Assembly (NCBI RefSeq): GCF_000143415.4
Contig: NW_003314261.1
Span: 62,001-126,000, forward strand
Reading direction: 5' to 3'
Length of the DNA stretch: 64,000 bases
Origin: Selaginella moellendorffii
Lineage: Eukaryota > Streptophyta > Lycopodiopsida > Selaginellales > Selaginellaceae
In this document: in pieces, positions 21,290 through 32,984 of the stretch
Numbering within the stretch: the first letter of the stretch is position 1
Layout of the letters: every line of letters starts with the position of its first letter
Translations under genes and position numbers: made by a program
Notes under the pieces: generated by a model
Databases searched by the model: none
What the model was told of the DNA's origin: nothing
The model's input: the letters and a program-made list of their open reading frames with translations, nothing else

Positions 21290-22386
21290 CCCTCCGAGGG
21301 AAGTTCGGAGGTAGCTTTGTTAAGATCCTTATTGACACGGGTGCTTCGGATAATTTTGTGGCTATAGACATAGTCTGGCAAGCCAGACTAACAGTGCATA
21401 CTTCAACAAGCAAGAGTCAAAGTAGGGACATTGAAAGTAGACATGGATTTCACCATGTTAGACATGGCAGGATTTGACGTAATCTTCGGGATGGATTGGT
21501 TCAATCGGTTCGTAGTAGCCCTGCATGGATAAGGTAGGAACCTTGTGGTATTGGCGAATGCCCGAGGAGAACGATCTAGGGTGGAGGCCCAGGATCTAAA
21601 GGTAGGGCAATGTAAGGCCAAAGATTCCTGCTTGAACCTAGTGTCCACAAGAGGACAACTCACTAAAGGAACTAAGGCAATTTTTTTTACTCCTTACTCT
21701 CGATGAGGAGTGACAAAAATACAGGAACAAAAGAAGTGCCTTTAGTGATCCAGTAGGTGTTGGACCAATTCTAAGATATCATGCCGGAAGAGCTACCGGT
21801 GGGGTTGCCCCTTACACAACCAATAGAATATAAGATTAAGCTAGTGGAGGGTGCTAAGGCGGTGGTTTGTCCCCCTTATCGTTTGAACAAAAAAGAACTC
21901 AAGGAGCTCAAGCGCCAACTAGAGGAGTTAGTGGAAAAAGGGTATGTTAGGTTGAGCAAGTCACCATGTGGTGCACCAATTTTATTTGTGAAAAAGAAGA
22001 CTACCGGTTGCTCAACAAGTATACAAAGAAGAACAAGTTCCCGTTACCAAGGATTGAGGACATGTTCGATAGGTTGGGAAAGGTGAAATACTTTTCAAGG
22101 ATCGACCTAAAGTCAGAATACTACCAGATCAGGGTAGCAGAGGAAGATGTTGAAAAGACAACCTATCGAATAAGGTATGGAAGCTTCGAGGTTCTGGTGA
22201 TGCCTTTCGGGCTGTGCAATGCACTAGCAATGTTCTTAGCGTTGATGAACCATATCTTTGTAACCTATTTTGATCACTTTGTGGTTGTCTATACTCACAA
22301 CATCCTGATCTATAATGAGACGCTAGAGGAGCATGCTGAACACTTAACAAAGGTGTTTGAGAAACTAAGGGAGAACAAGTTATATG
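21290..22386 (+). pseudogene. pol: Chromovirus protease and reverse transcriptase (5' part of pol), interrupted
   Basis: KILIDTGASDNFVAID (from about 21320) is the aspartic protease site. Reverse transcriptase follows: LPVGLPLTQPIEYKIKL, then KGYVRLSKSPCGAPILFVKKK, a frame change, DYRLLNKYTKKNKFPLPRIEDMFDRL, FSRIDLKSEYYQIRV and MPFGLCNALAMF. The active-site box YxDD has become YTHN (VVVYTHNILIYN), so both catalytic aspartates are lost. The domain stops at LRENKLYAK, where the Tat-like element begins; about 100 residues linking RT to RNase H are absent on the other side, so a deletion accompanied or followed that insertion. Confidence 0.85.
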
Positions 22387-22519
22387 CTAAAGGGGGGGGG
22401 TGGCATTTTGTAGAGAGCATTGAAGCATTTTTTGTGTTTGAGCGAGCGTTGGGGGAGGTGCCCCTCCTTCCCCCAACAAATGGTGAACCCGGCGTCACAT
22501 GCAGCACTTTTTGAGGAGT

Positions 22520-23880
22520 CATTTTTCTCTTTTTCTTTGGGCTGCAGAATTTGGGAAGGACTTCCTTGTTCGTCTTGCAGTAGTTTTATTTGATCTTAGG
22601 CTTGCTGGATAGATCTAGAGCTCCTCTTTCCAGAAAGGTATGGCGTTCATCAAGCTGTGCAGTATTTGAAGAGATATAATGTTTCTTGGCTTAGTCGGAG
22701 GAACATTTTGGGGTTTTCACTTTCTCGCCTCGATCCTCGGCCCAATTTCTCAAAGTAGTGCATTTGGGCTTGTAGATCTGGTCTAGATCTATGAGTAGTG
22801 GTGATTCTTGGCACTAGATTTGAGCAAATTGACGGCATGTAAAAGGATTTTCTTCTCTGGCTAGATTGGTTCATCTTTGTAGTAGGGATTCGTGCTCCTC
22901 TGGGCTTCATTTTGGATGCCGTTTGTTTCTAAAGGTGCTCTTGGTCCTAGGATCTCCAGAAATACCAACGGTGCCTTAGTATCAATCTACATCAGTGACA
23001 TGCACATGTTTTTCCACAATATTGGCATTCAGGGCTAACTCTTTGTGGATTTCAGGGGATATTGAGGCGGCTTCTTCACAAATTCTTGCAATAAGAGGGT
23101 AGAAGAGGCTGAGCACTTTCCAATGAGCCCACTAACAGTAAAAATGGGGAAGGATTGAGACTAGAGGACTCATTTTCCTCTTTTGGGCTAAACTTTATTG
23201 GAGGTTTCTTGGGAATGAAGCAATCTTCAAGGAACAGGTAGGCATAGAAACAGGAACAGGGGGAGCAAGAACAAGGGTTGGCATAAGAACAGGGACAGTA
23301 GGAACAGGCACAGGGATAGGAGTTGGTGTTGGAGTAGGAGTGAGAGCAGGTGGTTACCGGTTATAGGTCCCCGGCTACTAGTTACCGATTACCAGTTATT
23401 GGTTACTGGCTACTCCAGCGGCTACTCTAGCAGCTACTTCAGTGGCTACTCTAGCGGCTACTCCAGCGGCTACTTCAGCGGCTACTCCAATGGCTACTCC
23501 AATGGCTACTTCAACGGTTACCCTAGCGGCTACTCCAGCGGCTATGGGTCAATGGTTACGTGTGCTTGAGGCCTACATCTACCTCCATTTTGACCCTTAT
23601 TTCTCTTCGTCATAGGCATGTTGGGCAACTTTGAGCAACTTGAGCACTATCCTACAGTCTTCTTGGTCCTTTCAACCTAGTTGCCTTGACCGGGCATTTG
23701 CAATGTTTGGGGTATTTGATGCCGGTACAAACTAGACGTGTAAAAAATTGGCACCCTTTTACGATACCTCAAGGCCCTAAGGTATGGATTGAACTTTCTA
23801 ACATCCAAAGGTAGCTTAGGTATGACATTGCACCTTCTTGGGCCGAGTCCTCTTCATCTTCGGTAGATTCCAGTGACTTA
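22520..23880. other. Long 5' untranslated tract of the Tat-like element with minisatellite
   Basis: No coding sequence is supported. 23380-23545 is a minisatellite of GGCTACTCCAGC / TACTTCAGCGGC units preceded by GGTTACCGG-type repeats (23350-23400). The same GAGAGCAGGTGGTTACCGGTTA block recurs near 30235-30300 and 30420-30480 after the integrase, so it is an internal repeat of the element rather than part of the LTR. Confidence 0.7.
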
Positions 23881-23892
23881 GATCTACAAGCT

Positions 23893-24930
23893 ATGGCACA
23901 GCAACCTTTAGCTCGACCTCAGCTTCATGTTCTGCAGAAGGGGACTGATCTACCTACCTTTTCAGGTGTTAGAATAGTCTCTCCAACATTGCATATCAGT
24001 CGCTTTGATGACTACTGCACCACTAACATGATCGTCGACGATGATCGTATATGCCTTGACTTCTTGCAGTCTCTCGAAGGCAAAGCAGCAACTTGGGCAG
24101 ATTCTCTCTGTCCAGAGGACCAAACAGACTTCTAGACACTGCTTGCTTCTTTCAGAGAATGTTTGGTGGAAGAAAAACCCACAAATCGGCTACTTGTTGA
24201 CCTCTTTTCATTCCGGTAGGGTGCTCACAAGTCTATTTCTGATTACATCACCCGGTTTTGAGCATACTAGAAGCAATGTTGGGATTGCAGAGTGGTCCAA
24301 GATGAGCAACAGGGGATCACAGCATTCACAGCAGGTCTGCATGGGAACTTGCAGCGGAAACTTCTTAACAAGACATTTAGCTCTTGTCGCAAGGCATTTT
24401 TGTTTGCCTGGAAGTTGGAAAGAGAGCTTCTTGTTGACCTAGGGATTGCTATAGTTGATTTTGACCAAGCCATCACCCTGTCAGAGTCACCTTGTGCAGC
24501 TGTTCGCCCATCCACAACAAAGCCCGTCGCTGTTGAGCATACACCTTCGGCTATTGAGAACTTTGCCAATGAGATGCGGCAGTTGAACGAGATCATTCTT
24601 CAGCAACAATCACACCATGACAAATGGCTCCAAGAGCTGGTGGAGTCCAGGAAAGAGGCCATTACAGCTCGGGAATGCAGATTTAAGTCTCGTTGGTGCA
24701 CTCATTGCAAGATGAACACACACAACACACAGCGCTGCTTCAAGCTTCACCTAGAGCTTTGGCCTCCACCTTCCCAATGTATCCAACAACATCCCTTTGC
24801 TGATAATCCACATCGTCTCGGAGTCCCAAGACATATTAGGAGCAGTTGGAGCGACAAGCAATTGAGGCAGCCCCTTCGTCAAGCAAAGGCAAGGCACCAG
24901 CCTCATTAGTCATCACGATTTTGGTAGCCA
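23893..24930 (+). pseudogene. gag: Tat-like element gag
   Basis: Opens at ATG 23893 and reads LPTFSGVRIVSPTLHISRFDDYC..LDFLQSLEGKAATWADSL, a capsid-like pattern (small N-terminal sheet, then F..SL.G.A..W). The frame changes at about 24135 and 24290; the second part (205 codons from 24292) carries a Cx2C-H-C-like cluster WCTHCKMNTHNTQRCFKLH at about 24700-24750, a plausible zinc knuckle. Assignment rests on position and these motifs. Confidence 0.65.
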
Positions 24931-25196
24931 AGGAACTCTATAGGCAACAGCAGCAAACTGTAGCCACTCGAGCCCAAGCAAAGAAGGAAGCTGCTCAGCC
25001 TGCCACAGATCCCCCGGTGCCAGTTGAGAGCGAATCTCCATTGGCATCAGTCCCAGTATCACAGAGGGTGGCTTGTAAGCTCCCCTTCAAGTCATTACTC
25101 TCTTCTCCTCCTGAGATCTCACCAACAGCTACTCCTGTTCTGGAGCCGGTTCTTCAACAGCTGGTTGACACTCCCGTCACCTTTTCGCTCTGAGAT

Positions 25197-26549
25197 ATGT
25201 TGTGTCTTGTCCCAGGATTTGGCCAGCGTTTAAAGGAGTTTGCACGGTCAGGAACACCAGAGAGCACTCTCAAGAGGACCCCTCAAGAGGTGCACATTGT
25301 TGACATGACAAGATATGGTGGAGATCCTGGTCCATTCTTTGTCCCGGTGCAGATTGGTACTTCCTCTTGTAGGATGGATGCTTTGGTTGACTCCGGTTCT
25401 GGAAGCAACATTATCTCTCTCGAAGCCACCCTTTCAGCACAGCTACAGATCACCAAGAGCTCCTCCATTGTGCTCAAGACCTTCACCAACCACACTGTTC
25501 CTCCAGCGGGCATTTGCTGTGGTGTCAAGGTTTCAGTGCAGGGTGTTATTTCTGAGGTAGATTTCCTCGTGGTTGACTACCAACGTCTTGGAACATCCTC
25601 ATTTAAGGACTCTGTCATCCTTGGCCGCTCATGGCAAGTCACAGCCCATTGCACCATTGACAACGCCCAAGGCAAGATGGAAATTAGCGATGAAACCCAT
25701 CGTGCCACTTTTCTCAACAACCATGGTAAAGCTCTTTCTCAGCATGCCCAGCAGGCTCAGACTAAAGTGTTCTCCACACCACACTTTCCTCTTGAGCTCA
25801 CAGAGGCTTTTCCTGAGTTGGCAGTGGAGTCAACCATCTATACGACGGATGCTTTCTCATGCAATGTGATTGACATTGTTGGAAGTGAGTTAGATAGATT
25901 GAGACATCTCTCAGCTTCACTCTCTTTATTTGAGAGTAAGGCCGAGCCTCTAGCCATGCCCTCTTTATTTGATAGCGGGGCTTATAGAGTATGGGTTCCT
26001 ACATCCAGCTTTCCGGAGTGTTTCTCAATAGAGGAAGGGCTCCTTGATTCGTTCCTTGCATGGGACCAACTCTTTCTTATGGAGCTTGACAACACGGTCA
26101 CTCCAGAACAGGTCTATCTTTCGCAGCACACAGCCGAACTCAATCCTCCTCAGCAACTATCTGAGATGTTACTCAGCCAGCATCTTCCTACAAAAATCAT
26201 GGTAGTTGACAACTCCGAGTGTATTTTGTCATGCCGTTTGTTAGAGATGGAAGAAGACATCCAGACACACAACTGGCAGAAAGAATCAAGCCAATCGAAC
26301 GTGCTGCATGCAACTTATAGCTCTTTGAGTTCAAAATTTCCTACCATAGAGCCCCCGGTACAGTTCCAAGTGTATTACACTGAAACTTCAGCACCAGACT
26401 TGGAATGGACTGCGGTGGAGGATCTTCCTTCACTTACAGAGTACTTGGTTACAGTCCTTGCATTGGACATTGAGTGCTCAGAGCATCAGAAGCAAAGAGA
26501 ACAAAAGACAAAGACTCTGGATCCAACAACAACGTTCTTACCAGACTAA
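25197..26549 (+). pseudogene. pol: Tat-like element aspartic protease and spacer
   Basis: VPVQIGTSSCRMDALVDSGSGSNIISLEATLSAQL is a retropepsin N-terminal lobe with DSGS as active site, followed by VILGRSWQ (flap/C-lobe pattern). About 230 residues of unassigned spacer follow. The frame ends at TAA 26547-26549, but the same frame continues with the RNase H domain, so this is probably a premature stop in one long polyprotein. Confidence 0.75.
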
Positions 26550-26594
26550 CCAGAGACGGTCTTGCTAGATGTGGTGTCCCCCGCATCTTTATTT

Positions 26595-27000
26595 GAAGAA
26601 GAGGACACTCCTAGGATTACAGCTTATTTTGACGGTGCTTTCTGCCCCAAAAACCAGGTAGCCAGCATCAGAGTTTGGATGATTGATTTTGTGGAGAACA
26701 AAGTAGCCGACCTCTCTATTACTTTGCCAGAAACATCAGCTAACGAAGCAGAGTACTTGGCAGCTATCAGTGCCATGAAGTTGGCCACAGATCTCAAGTT
26801 TAGGTGAGTCACTTTCGTTGGAGATGCACAACTCATCATATGCCAACTTACTGGAGAATACCAAGTCCGCAAAGAGAACCTGAAAGAGCTATGGCAGCGG
26901 GCGGTCAACCTGAAGGATGAGTTCTCTCAGGTGACTTTTCAAAGTGTCCCTCGTGAAGAAAACTTTTGGGCAGACATGTTATCACATCAAGCAATCACCA
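26595..27000 (+). pseudogene. Additional RNase H domain located upstream of the RT
   Basis: ITAYFDGAFCPKN, SANEAEYLAAISAMKLA, VTFVGDAQLIICQL and REENFWADMLSHQA carry the four acidic positions (D, E, D, D) of a plant/archaeal-type RNase H in the right order and spacing. A TGA at 26805-26807 interrupts the domain but the frame is otherwise continuous with protease before and RT after. In described Tat elements the extra RNase H usually lies after the retroviral RNase H; here it precedes RT. Confidence 0.8.
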
Positions 27001-27084
27001 TGATGCGAGAGGCAAAAGGCACTTCCTGCTCTTTAGTTTCCAAAGTCAAGGAGGAATCTGAGATAGATGAGCCCCCTGAGCCCA

Positions 27085-28106
27085 AGGTTTCTCCAGACTC
27101 CAGGGTTCATGCTGTTTTCCTACGCGTCTGCATTGACTTTCAAGACTTGAACAAGGCAACTGCGAAAGATCACTTTCCAACTCCATTTATCGATGTGATT
27201 GTGGATGAGATGGCTGGACACCGTTACTACTCTTTCATGGATGGCTTTTCAGGGTACAACCAGATCTTCATTCATCCCGATCATCGAGATCTTATGGCCT
27301 TCCAGACACCTTGGGGCGTCTTCGCTTTCAACGTCCTCCCATTTGGCTTGTGTAACGCCGGAGCTACGTTTCAGTGCTTTATGACCCATGCCTTTCATGA
27401 CTTGATGGGAGGCACCTTGAGGGTGTATATGGATATGGATATGGATATATGGATATGCACGACCTCTGACTCCTTTGAGGACCACCTTGTGCACTTGGAG
27501 CAGACCTTCACTCGTTGCCGACAACACAAGTTTTCATTGAACCCGGCAAAGTGTAAATTCGGGGTGACTGAAGGCTGGCTGCTGGGCTTTGATGTCTCAC
27601 AGGAAGGGATCAAGCCCTAGGTAGCCAAGGCTCAGGAGATTCTAGATCGGAACCCACCAACCAACGTGAAGCAACTTTGTAGCTTCCTTGAGCAAACGGG
27701 TTTCTTTCGCTGTTTCCTCCACAACTATGCTACATGTTCACAGCCTCTGATAGCTTTGCTACAACAAAATGTTCCATTTGTCTGGGGTGAGCCCCAGCAA
27801 CAAGCCTTTGAATCACTAAAGCAGTCACTCCACATGGCCCTGGTACTCCAACCACCAGAACGACAACTTTCTTTTGACTTTTACATCACAACGGGTATAG
27901 AGGCTCTTGGAGTTGCCTTTGCCAATGTTCACAGCCTGGCAAGCCACCACATGGAACATACTATGCATCACATTTGTTCAAGGAGACTGAGAAGAAGTAT
28001 GTGGATGCAAAAAAAGAACCAGTGGCTGTTTTTTACACCTTGGAGCGATTTCGTCACTTTCTCACTGGAGCCCGTATCCATTTCCACATCTATTTTAATG
28101 TTTTGA
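27085..28106 (+). pseudogene. pol: Tat-like element RT and RNase H, active site corrupted by a GGATAT repeat
   Basis: VCIDFQDLNKATAKDHFPTPFID, YSFMDGFSGYNQIFI, FNVLPFGLCNAGATFQ are the RT motifs. At the catalytic box the DNA is an (ATGGAT)n-like run (about 27427-27452) and the protein reads VYMDMDMDIWI instead of VYMDDIWI. After a TAG at 27618-27620 come the connection and start of the second RNase H (LEQTGFFRCFLHNYA, FYITTGIEALGVAFA), with further decay before 28106. Confidence 0.85.
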
Positions 28107-28156
28107 CCTTTCTTTTACAGTAACCGATCCACAGTCCTCGTACTTTATCCTGGATT

Positions 28157-29493
28157 GTGAACATCCAAGAGTTCCAGCCAACTTTTCACATGCGGCAGAA
28201 GTGTGTGATGGATCTGAGCGAGTTCCTGGTTGCCGAAGCTACTTCCTTTGTGGTCCCAGCAGCATTACAGGACATTGCAGTGTACCTGGATTCATGTCAA
28301 TTCCCAGCGGATTCCTCACCACTACAACAAAAGGCATTGGAGATCCGAGCACGAGGGTTTTGCCTTCTCAACGGACACCTTTATAGGAGGACTTCTCAAG
28401 AAGTTTTGTTGTGGTGCATGGGTGAATACGAGGTCCCTGAGCTCCTTCGCGCTTTCCACTCTTGTGCAGGGCATTTCTCAGGACGAGTCACAACACAGCT
28501 CCTCTTGCGCCATGGCTATTTTTGGCCTCGGATTCACTAGGATAACTTGGCCTATGCAAAGGCATGTGAGCAGTGCCAACGATTCAACCCCCAGAGCCAT
28601 GTTCCACGTCTTCCTTTCCAGATCATTACTTCTCCGGGTCCCTTTTTCCAGTGGGGACTTGACTTCGTCGGCCCAATCAACCCACCGAGCTCAAAAGGAC
28701 AGCGATACATTATCGTGGCAACAGACTATTTCACAAAATGGGTTGAGGCCACCCCTCTGCGATAGGCAGATCAACAGTCTATAGCAAAGTTTGTCTACGA
28801 GTACATCATTTGCCGATTTGGAGTTCCTCCTGTTTTCATTTCCAATCGTGGTAGCGGCTTCCTTGGACAGGTGATGCAGCATCTTCTCCAGCGGCTGCAA
28901 GTCAAGCACGTGAAGAGCAGCAGCTATTATCCTGAGTGCAATGGCCAGGTGGAGTCCGGCAACAAGATATTGAAGATAGTCATCTCAAACCTTGTGGAGG
29001 ATCACCCAAGGCGTTGGCATGAGCACTTGGTTACGGCGTTGTGGGCCTTTCGGACGTCCATCTCTGTGACCCCATTCTCCCTTGTCTATGGGATAGAGGC
29101 CATGCTTCCAGTGGAGATCCAGGTGCCATCGCTCTCACTTTCACTTCGATACGCAGCAGCGATGCAGCTTAGCGATGAGGACAAACTTCATGCACGTGAC
29201 TTGGAGGTTCTTGCCTTGGAAGAACAGTGACAATCCACGATTGAACATCTCCTTCGAGGCAAGCAGAAGATCAAGTCCGTCATTGATCACAAGCGGTCTG
29301 CCGAACCATTCGAGGATGGCAATCTTGTTCTACTCAAGGAGTTCACGCCACCTTCGAAGTTTTGCCCTCGTTAGACCGGCCCCTACTTTGTCCAGCGACA
29401 CATCGGAGGTGGAGCATATGTGCTAGTTGATGCTGATGGATGTGAGCTCCCACACTCTCACAACCACTCTCATCTCAAACGCTTCATCCGGTG
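28157..29493 (+). pseudogene. pol: Tat-like element integrase
   Basis: The zinc-binding region reads FHSCAGHFSGRVTTQLLLRHGYFWPRI and CEQCQRFNP. The catalytic core reads [34 protein letters not shown], then VFISNRGSGFLG where the second Asp is Asn, and ECNGQVESGNKIL with the Glu present. The C-terminal domain (GNLVLLKEF, GPYFVQRHIGGGAYVLVDADG) ends at TGA 29491-29493. The wording of the core motif is characteristic of Tat/Ogre-type gypsy integrases (established family knowledge). Stops at about 28540, 28765, 29230 and 29373 interrupt it. Confidence 0.85.
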
Positions 29494-31028
29494 AGGCATT
29501 CTTCTTCTCTTCTTTTTCTTTTTCTTTTTCTTCCTTTCTTTCACTTTACTTTCATGGCTTTTTTTCCTTACTTTCAGGGGGTGTTTCTCCATTGGACCAT
29601 GGCCCATGCCTTGGATTTCGCCCTCAGGCTGCATTGCCATTTGTATGGAGGTTCCTCACTTGACCCGGTCTATGTTCTAGGTTCTTTGGCCCTTCCCTTA
29701 CCATTACTACACCCCACACATTCCTCTCACTCATTCCATATCATCTACACTCATATTTCCATCACCAATCACTTCCAGCAGCATTGCCCGCACTTATCTC
29801 TAGATGCCCGTCTTGCATCTTTCATTCTTTCACCATCATTCACATCTCCGCTTGAGGTCACATTTACACCATACCATGGAAACATATACATGCACCAGCA
29901 GCAAAAGACACCACCTCAATTGGATGTGCCGTTTCTGAGATATCCTTACGACCATTTGCCGACGACACACTAGCTTTTCTGGAGTGACTTTCTTCCAACC
30001 AGGTGAACCTGTTCACTCAAGGAACCTAGGTGGATCTTGAGGTGAGGCCACAGAAGCCAAAGCCACTTTCTTCTACTCCAGCACTCAGTGGACACATGCC
30101 ACCTCTCTTTACCGGCAACACAGCGACTACGCCGTCCTTTTCAGCTACTGACTTCTTTAGTCTGACGTTTCAGAGATGGCCACCTCCTCAAAGTGCCACC
30201 ACCATCTCATCTATCGGTGCTGGAGCAGGAGTAGGAGCGAGAGCAAGTGGTTACCGGTTACAGGTCCCCAGTTGCTAGTTACTAGTTACCAGTTACCGGC
30301 TACTCCGAGTGGTCAGCACTTACTCTACGAGCCAACGGTTATCAATGGCTACCTTTTCAGAGTGCCACCACCATCTCGATGCTCCACCATATCACGGTGG
30401 TGGACCAGGTGCACGAGTAGGAGCGAGAGCAGGTGGTTACCGGTTACTGGTTACCACTTACCGGTTACTAGTTACCGGCTACTCTGAGTGGTCCGCGCTT
30501 ACTCTACGGGCTAACAGTTATCAATGGCTACCTTTTTTAGAGTGCCACCACCATCTTGGTGCTCCACCATATCACTCCATCTTTCATCATTTCCATACTT
30601 ACCACCTTTGGGCAACCCATCCCCTCTTCTATCTTTCTTTTTTTCTCAAAGTCGAGCAATCCTTGGAGCATACCGGAAGTCATCAAGAGGCTGCATTTGC
30701 ATATTACACTTTCCTGAGCCAAAATCTAAGTACGGGTTAAGTTCTTTGGGTGCTCATTTTTTTTCCTCTATTTTCCTCCTCTTTTCACACTTTTTCTGCA
30801 CTTTTTCTTCAACTTCAGGGTCCAGTTTGACTACAGGGTTTCCCACCGGGTTTTCCTCCCTGTCTCCAAACTTCACACCTACCTCTTTTCTTTCTTTTCC
30901 ACTTTGTTTTCCAGAGGTTCTACTGTTTCACGCAGTTACCAGCACTTGGCATCAGTAACAAAGGTATACTCTACACTCTTCAAAAGGTTCTCGCGCATCT
31001 GGAGCCAACACAATCCATCATGGTCGCA
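29494..31028. other. 3' non-coding tract of the Tat-like element
   Basis: Pyrimidine-rich sequence with TTTTTCTTTTTC tracts and two copies of the GGTTACCGGTTACAGGT minisatellite block, each followed by CTACTCCGAGTGGTC and GAGTGCCACCACCATCT. Open frames here are low-complexity. No gene is supported. Confidence 0.6.
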
Positions 31029-31221
31029 TGTTAGGGCGTGGCCATTGAGAGAGTGAGAGAGCGAGAGAGGGAATATTTTGATCTCAGAATATTTCCTATC
31101 TTCCTGGTATAAAACCCTTGCCCCACATGGGCAAGGGGGGGGGGGGCATTTTGCAGAGAGCATTAAAGCATTTCTCGTGTTTGAGCGAGTGTTGGGGGAG
31201 GCACCCCTCCTTCCCCCAACA

Positions 31222-31700
31222 GGACTTTGAGGTAGAAACGGATGCTTCAAACTTTGCATTGGGTGTAATGTTGAAGCAAGACAACCATCCAGTAGCATTC
31301 TTCTCGAAGAAGTTAGACAAAGCTCAGCAGAAATGACCTACCCACGAGAAAGAATTGTTTACAGTGGTCAAGGCGCTCAAGGAGTGGAGACACTACCTTG
31401 GGAGACACTTCAAGGTTTACACGGACAATGTGGCAACAAAACACTTGTCACAACCCGACCTGAGAGGGAAACAGGGTCGGTGGGCCAATGCTTTGGCCAA
31501 GTTTGATTGCAAGATTCTATACAAGCCTGGGAAGAGCAACATCCTGGCAAATGCTCTGAGTCGAAAAGCGAGCTTGAAGTTGGCAATATCTAGCGCGATA
31601 GCAATCTTTTGGGATGATGTGCGGACAGTATATGAAAACGATAGTCTAGCACAAGAAGTGTTGCTGAGGAACCTAGAGGCGCAAGAAGCTCACTAGAGAG
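31222..31700 (+). pseudogene. pol: Chromovirus RNase H (continuation after the nested element)
   Basis: DFEVETDASNFALGVMLKQDNHPVAFFSKKL opens the retroviral RNase H, followed after a stop by THEKELFTVVKALKEWRHYL and YTDNVATKHLSQ and KPGKSNILANALSRKA, the normal gypsy order. It completes the polyprotein begun at 21290 and proves that the element at 22387-31221 is an insertion. Confidence 0.9.
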
Positions 31701-31740
31701 ATGAGCTGCCAACAGAAGAGAAAACAAGCTATGTGGAATG

Positions 31741-32760
31741 CAATAGACTCAACAAACGAGGGTGTATGTTCCAAAAGGGGAACTAAGGAAGGTAGCCTTA
31801 GAAGAGTGTCATGACGGACCTCTTGTGGGATACAGCAGAGTGCCCAAGACAATGGGCTTACTCAAGAGGAAGTATCACTGGCCAAATTTGGCTAAGGATG
31901 TTCAAGACTATGTAAAGACATGTCCAACATGTCAGCAGGTCAAAGCCATGACTAAGGCTAGTAAGGGCTTGTTATAAAGCATCCCAATTCCAGATCGTCT
32001 GTGGAAATGCCTAATGATGGACTTCATCATGGGACTTCCCCCAAGCGAATGGTTTGATGTGATATTTATGCTGGTGGACCGATTTTCGAAGATGGCACAT
32101 TTCATACCCACCATAATGGAAGTGGATGTGGAAGGTGTGGCAAAGCTATTCTTCGAACAAATGGTTCGAGTGTAGGGAAGGCCAAAAGAGATCATCTCAA
32201 ATTGAGATAAGATCTTCACTAGTACGTTCTAGAGAACGCTCCTGGAACAGTATTGCACCAAGTTGAAATTCAACACAACCTATCACCCCCAGACAGGTAT
32301 TGGGTATTATGTCAAGTTGGATGGCACTAACACCTCTTGACAGATGGACAAACGAAAAAGGTGAATAGGCAATTGGAGGATTATTTGCGATGCTATATCT
32401 CGGGAGACCAGACCGATGGGGTAAGTCATTTGGGATTTGCAGAAATGTGCTATAACAACTCACTACATTCGAGTATTGAGGTGAGTCCATTGGAAGTTAT
32501 CAATGGGCGAGCTATTGAAGGTCCTGTGGAACTCGGTGTGGCCAAGTATCATGGAGAGTTACCTGTGGTAGAGGCATTCACAGCGAAGAGACTCAACATT
32601 TGGAATCTAGTGAGGCCTTGAAACGGGCTCAAGAAATGCAAACCAAGTACGCGAACCAAAAGCATCAGGATGTAGAGTTCCAACCTAGGGAGAAGGTGTG
32701 GCTAAACACCAAGAACCTGAGGCTACCAAGTGGGATCAGTCGGAAGCTGACCTAAAGGTA
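31741..32760 (+). pseudogene. pol: Chromovirus integrase with an intron-like 47-bp insertion
   Basis: The zinc finger reads ECHDGPLVGYSRVPKTMGLLKRKYHWPNLAKDVQDYVKTCPTCQQVK. The core reads MDFIMGLPPS..VIFMLVDRFSKMAHFIP, then ISN (the second Asp is Asn) and TTYHPQT. At this point GT..AG sequence (32297-32343) interrupts; beyond it the text continues DGQTKKVNRQLEDYLRCYI and CYNNSLHSSIEVSPLEVINGR. Multiple stops show the integrase is inactive. Confidence 0.88.
32297..32343 (+). other. Intron-like 47-bp insertion in the integrase sequence
   Basis: Begins GTATTGGG and ends CTTGACAG, with a consensus-like branch site CACTAAC about 14 nt before the end. Removing it restores the conserved HPQTDGQT reading exactly (ACA G / AT GGA). 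ACAG occurs both just before the insertion and as its last four bases. 47 is not a multiple of three, so without splicing the frame would be broken. Confidence 0.8.
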
Positions 32761-32984
32761 AAAATGCATGTATTCCTAGAAATGAACTGATCTTGAGTTC
32801 CTTAAACAAGTTCGCGGGGCCTTACGAAATTGAGGCACGAATCGGTAAAATGGCTTACTGCCTCTGACTTCCTCAAGAGATGGGGAAGATACACTTAGTG
32901 TTCCATGTAAACTTACTCTAGCCGTACTTTGAGAATCCACTTTGCAAGGATCAAGTAAAACCTACCTAAGGTTATTGAAAGGGA

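Larger units (their letters stand above)
22387..31221 (+). mobile_element. Tat-like Ty3/gypsy element nested in the chromovirus
   Basis: Both ends share a roughly 90-bp stretch (GGCATTTTGCAGAGAGCATT ... CCTTCCCCCAACA) at 22396-22482 and 31140-31221. On the right the LTR can be followed back to about 31029 (TGTTAGGG..CCCCAACA, 193 bp, TATAAAA near 31110). On the left only its last half survives. A primer-site-like TGGTGAACCCGGCG follows the left LTR at about 22486. Internal order is gag, protease, RNase H, RT, RNase H, integrase, then long non-coding tracts at both ends. Stop codons in every domain show it is dead. The left LTR truncation and lack of a visible polypurine tract leave the exact borders uncertain. 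Confidence 0.8.

Noticed and set aside
23300-23560. CRISPR-like array
   Set aside because: Units are contiguous 12-24-base minisatellite repeats without unique spacers.
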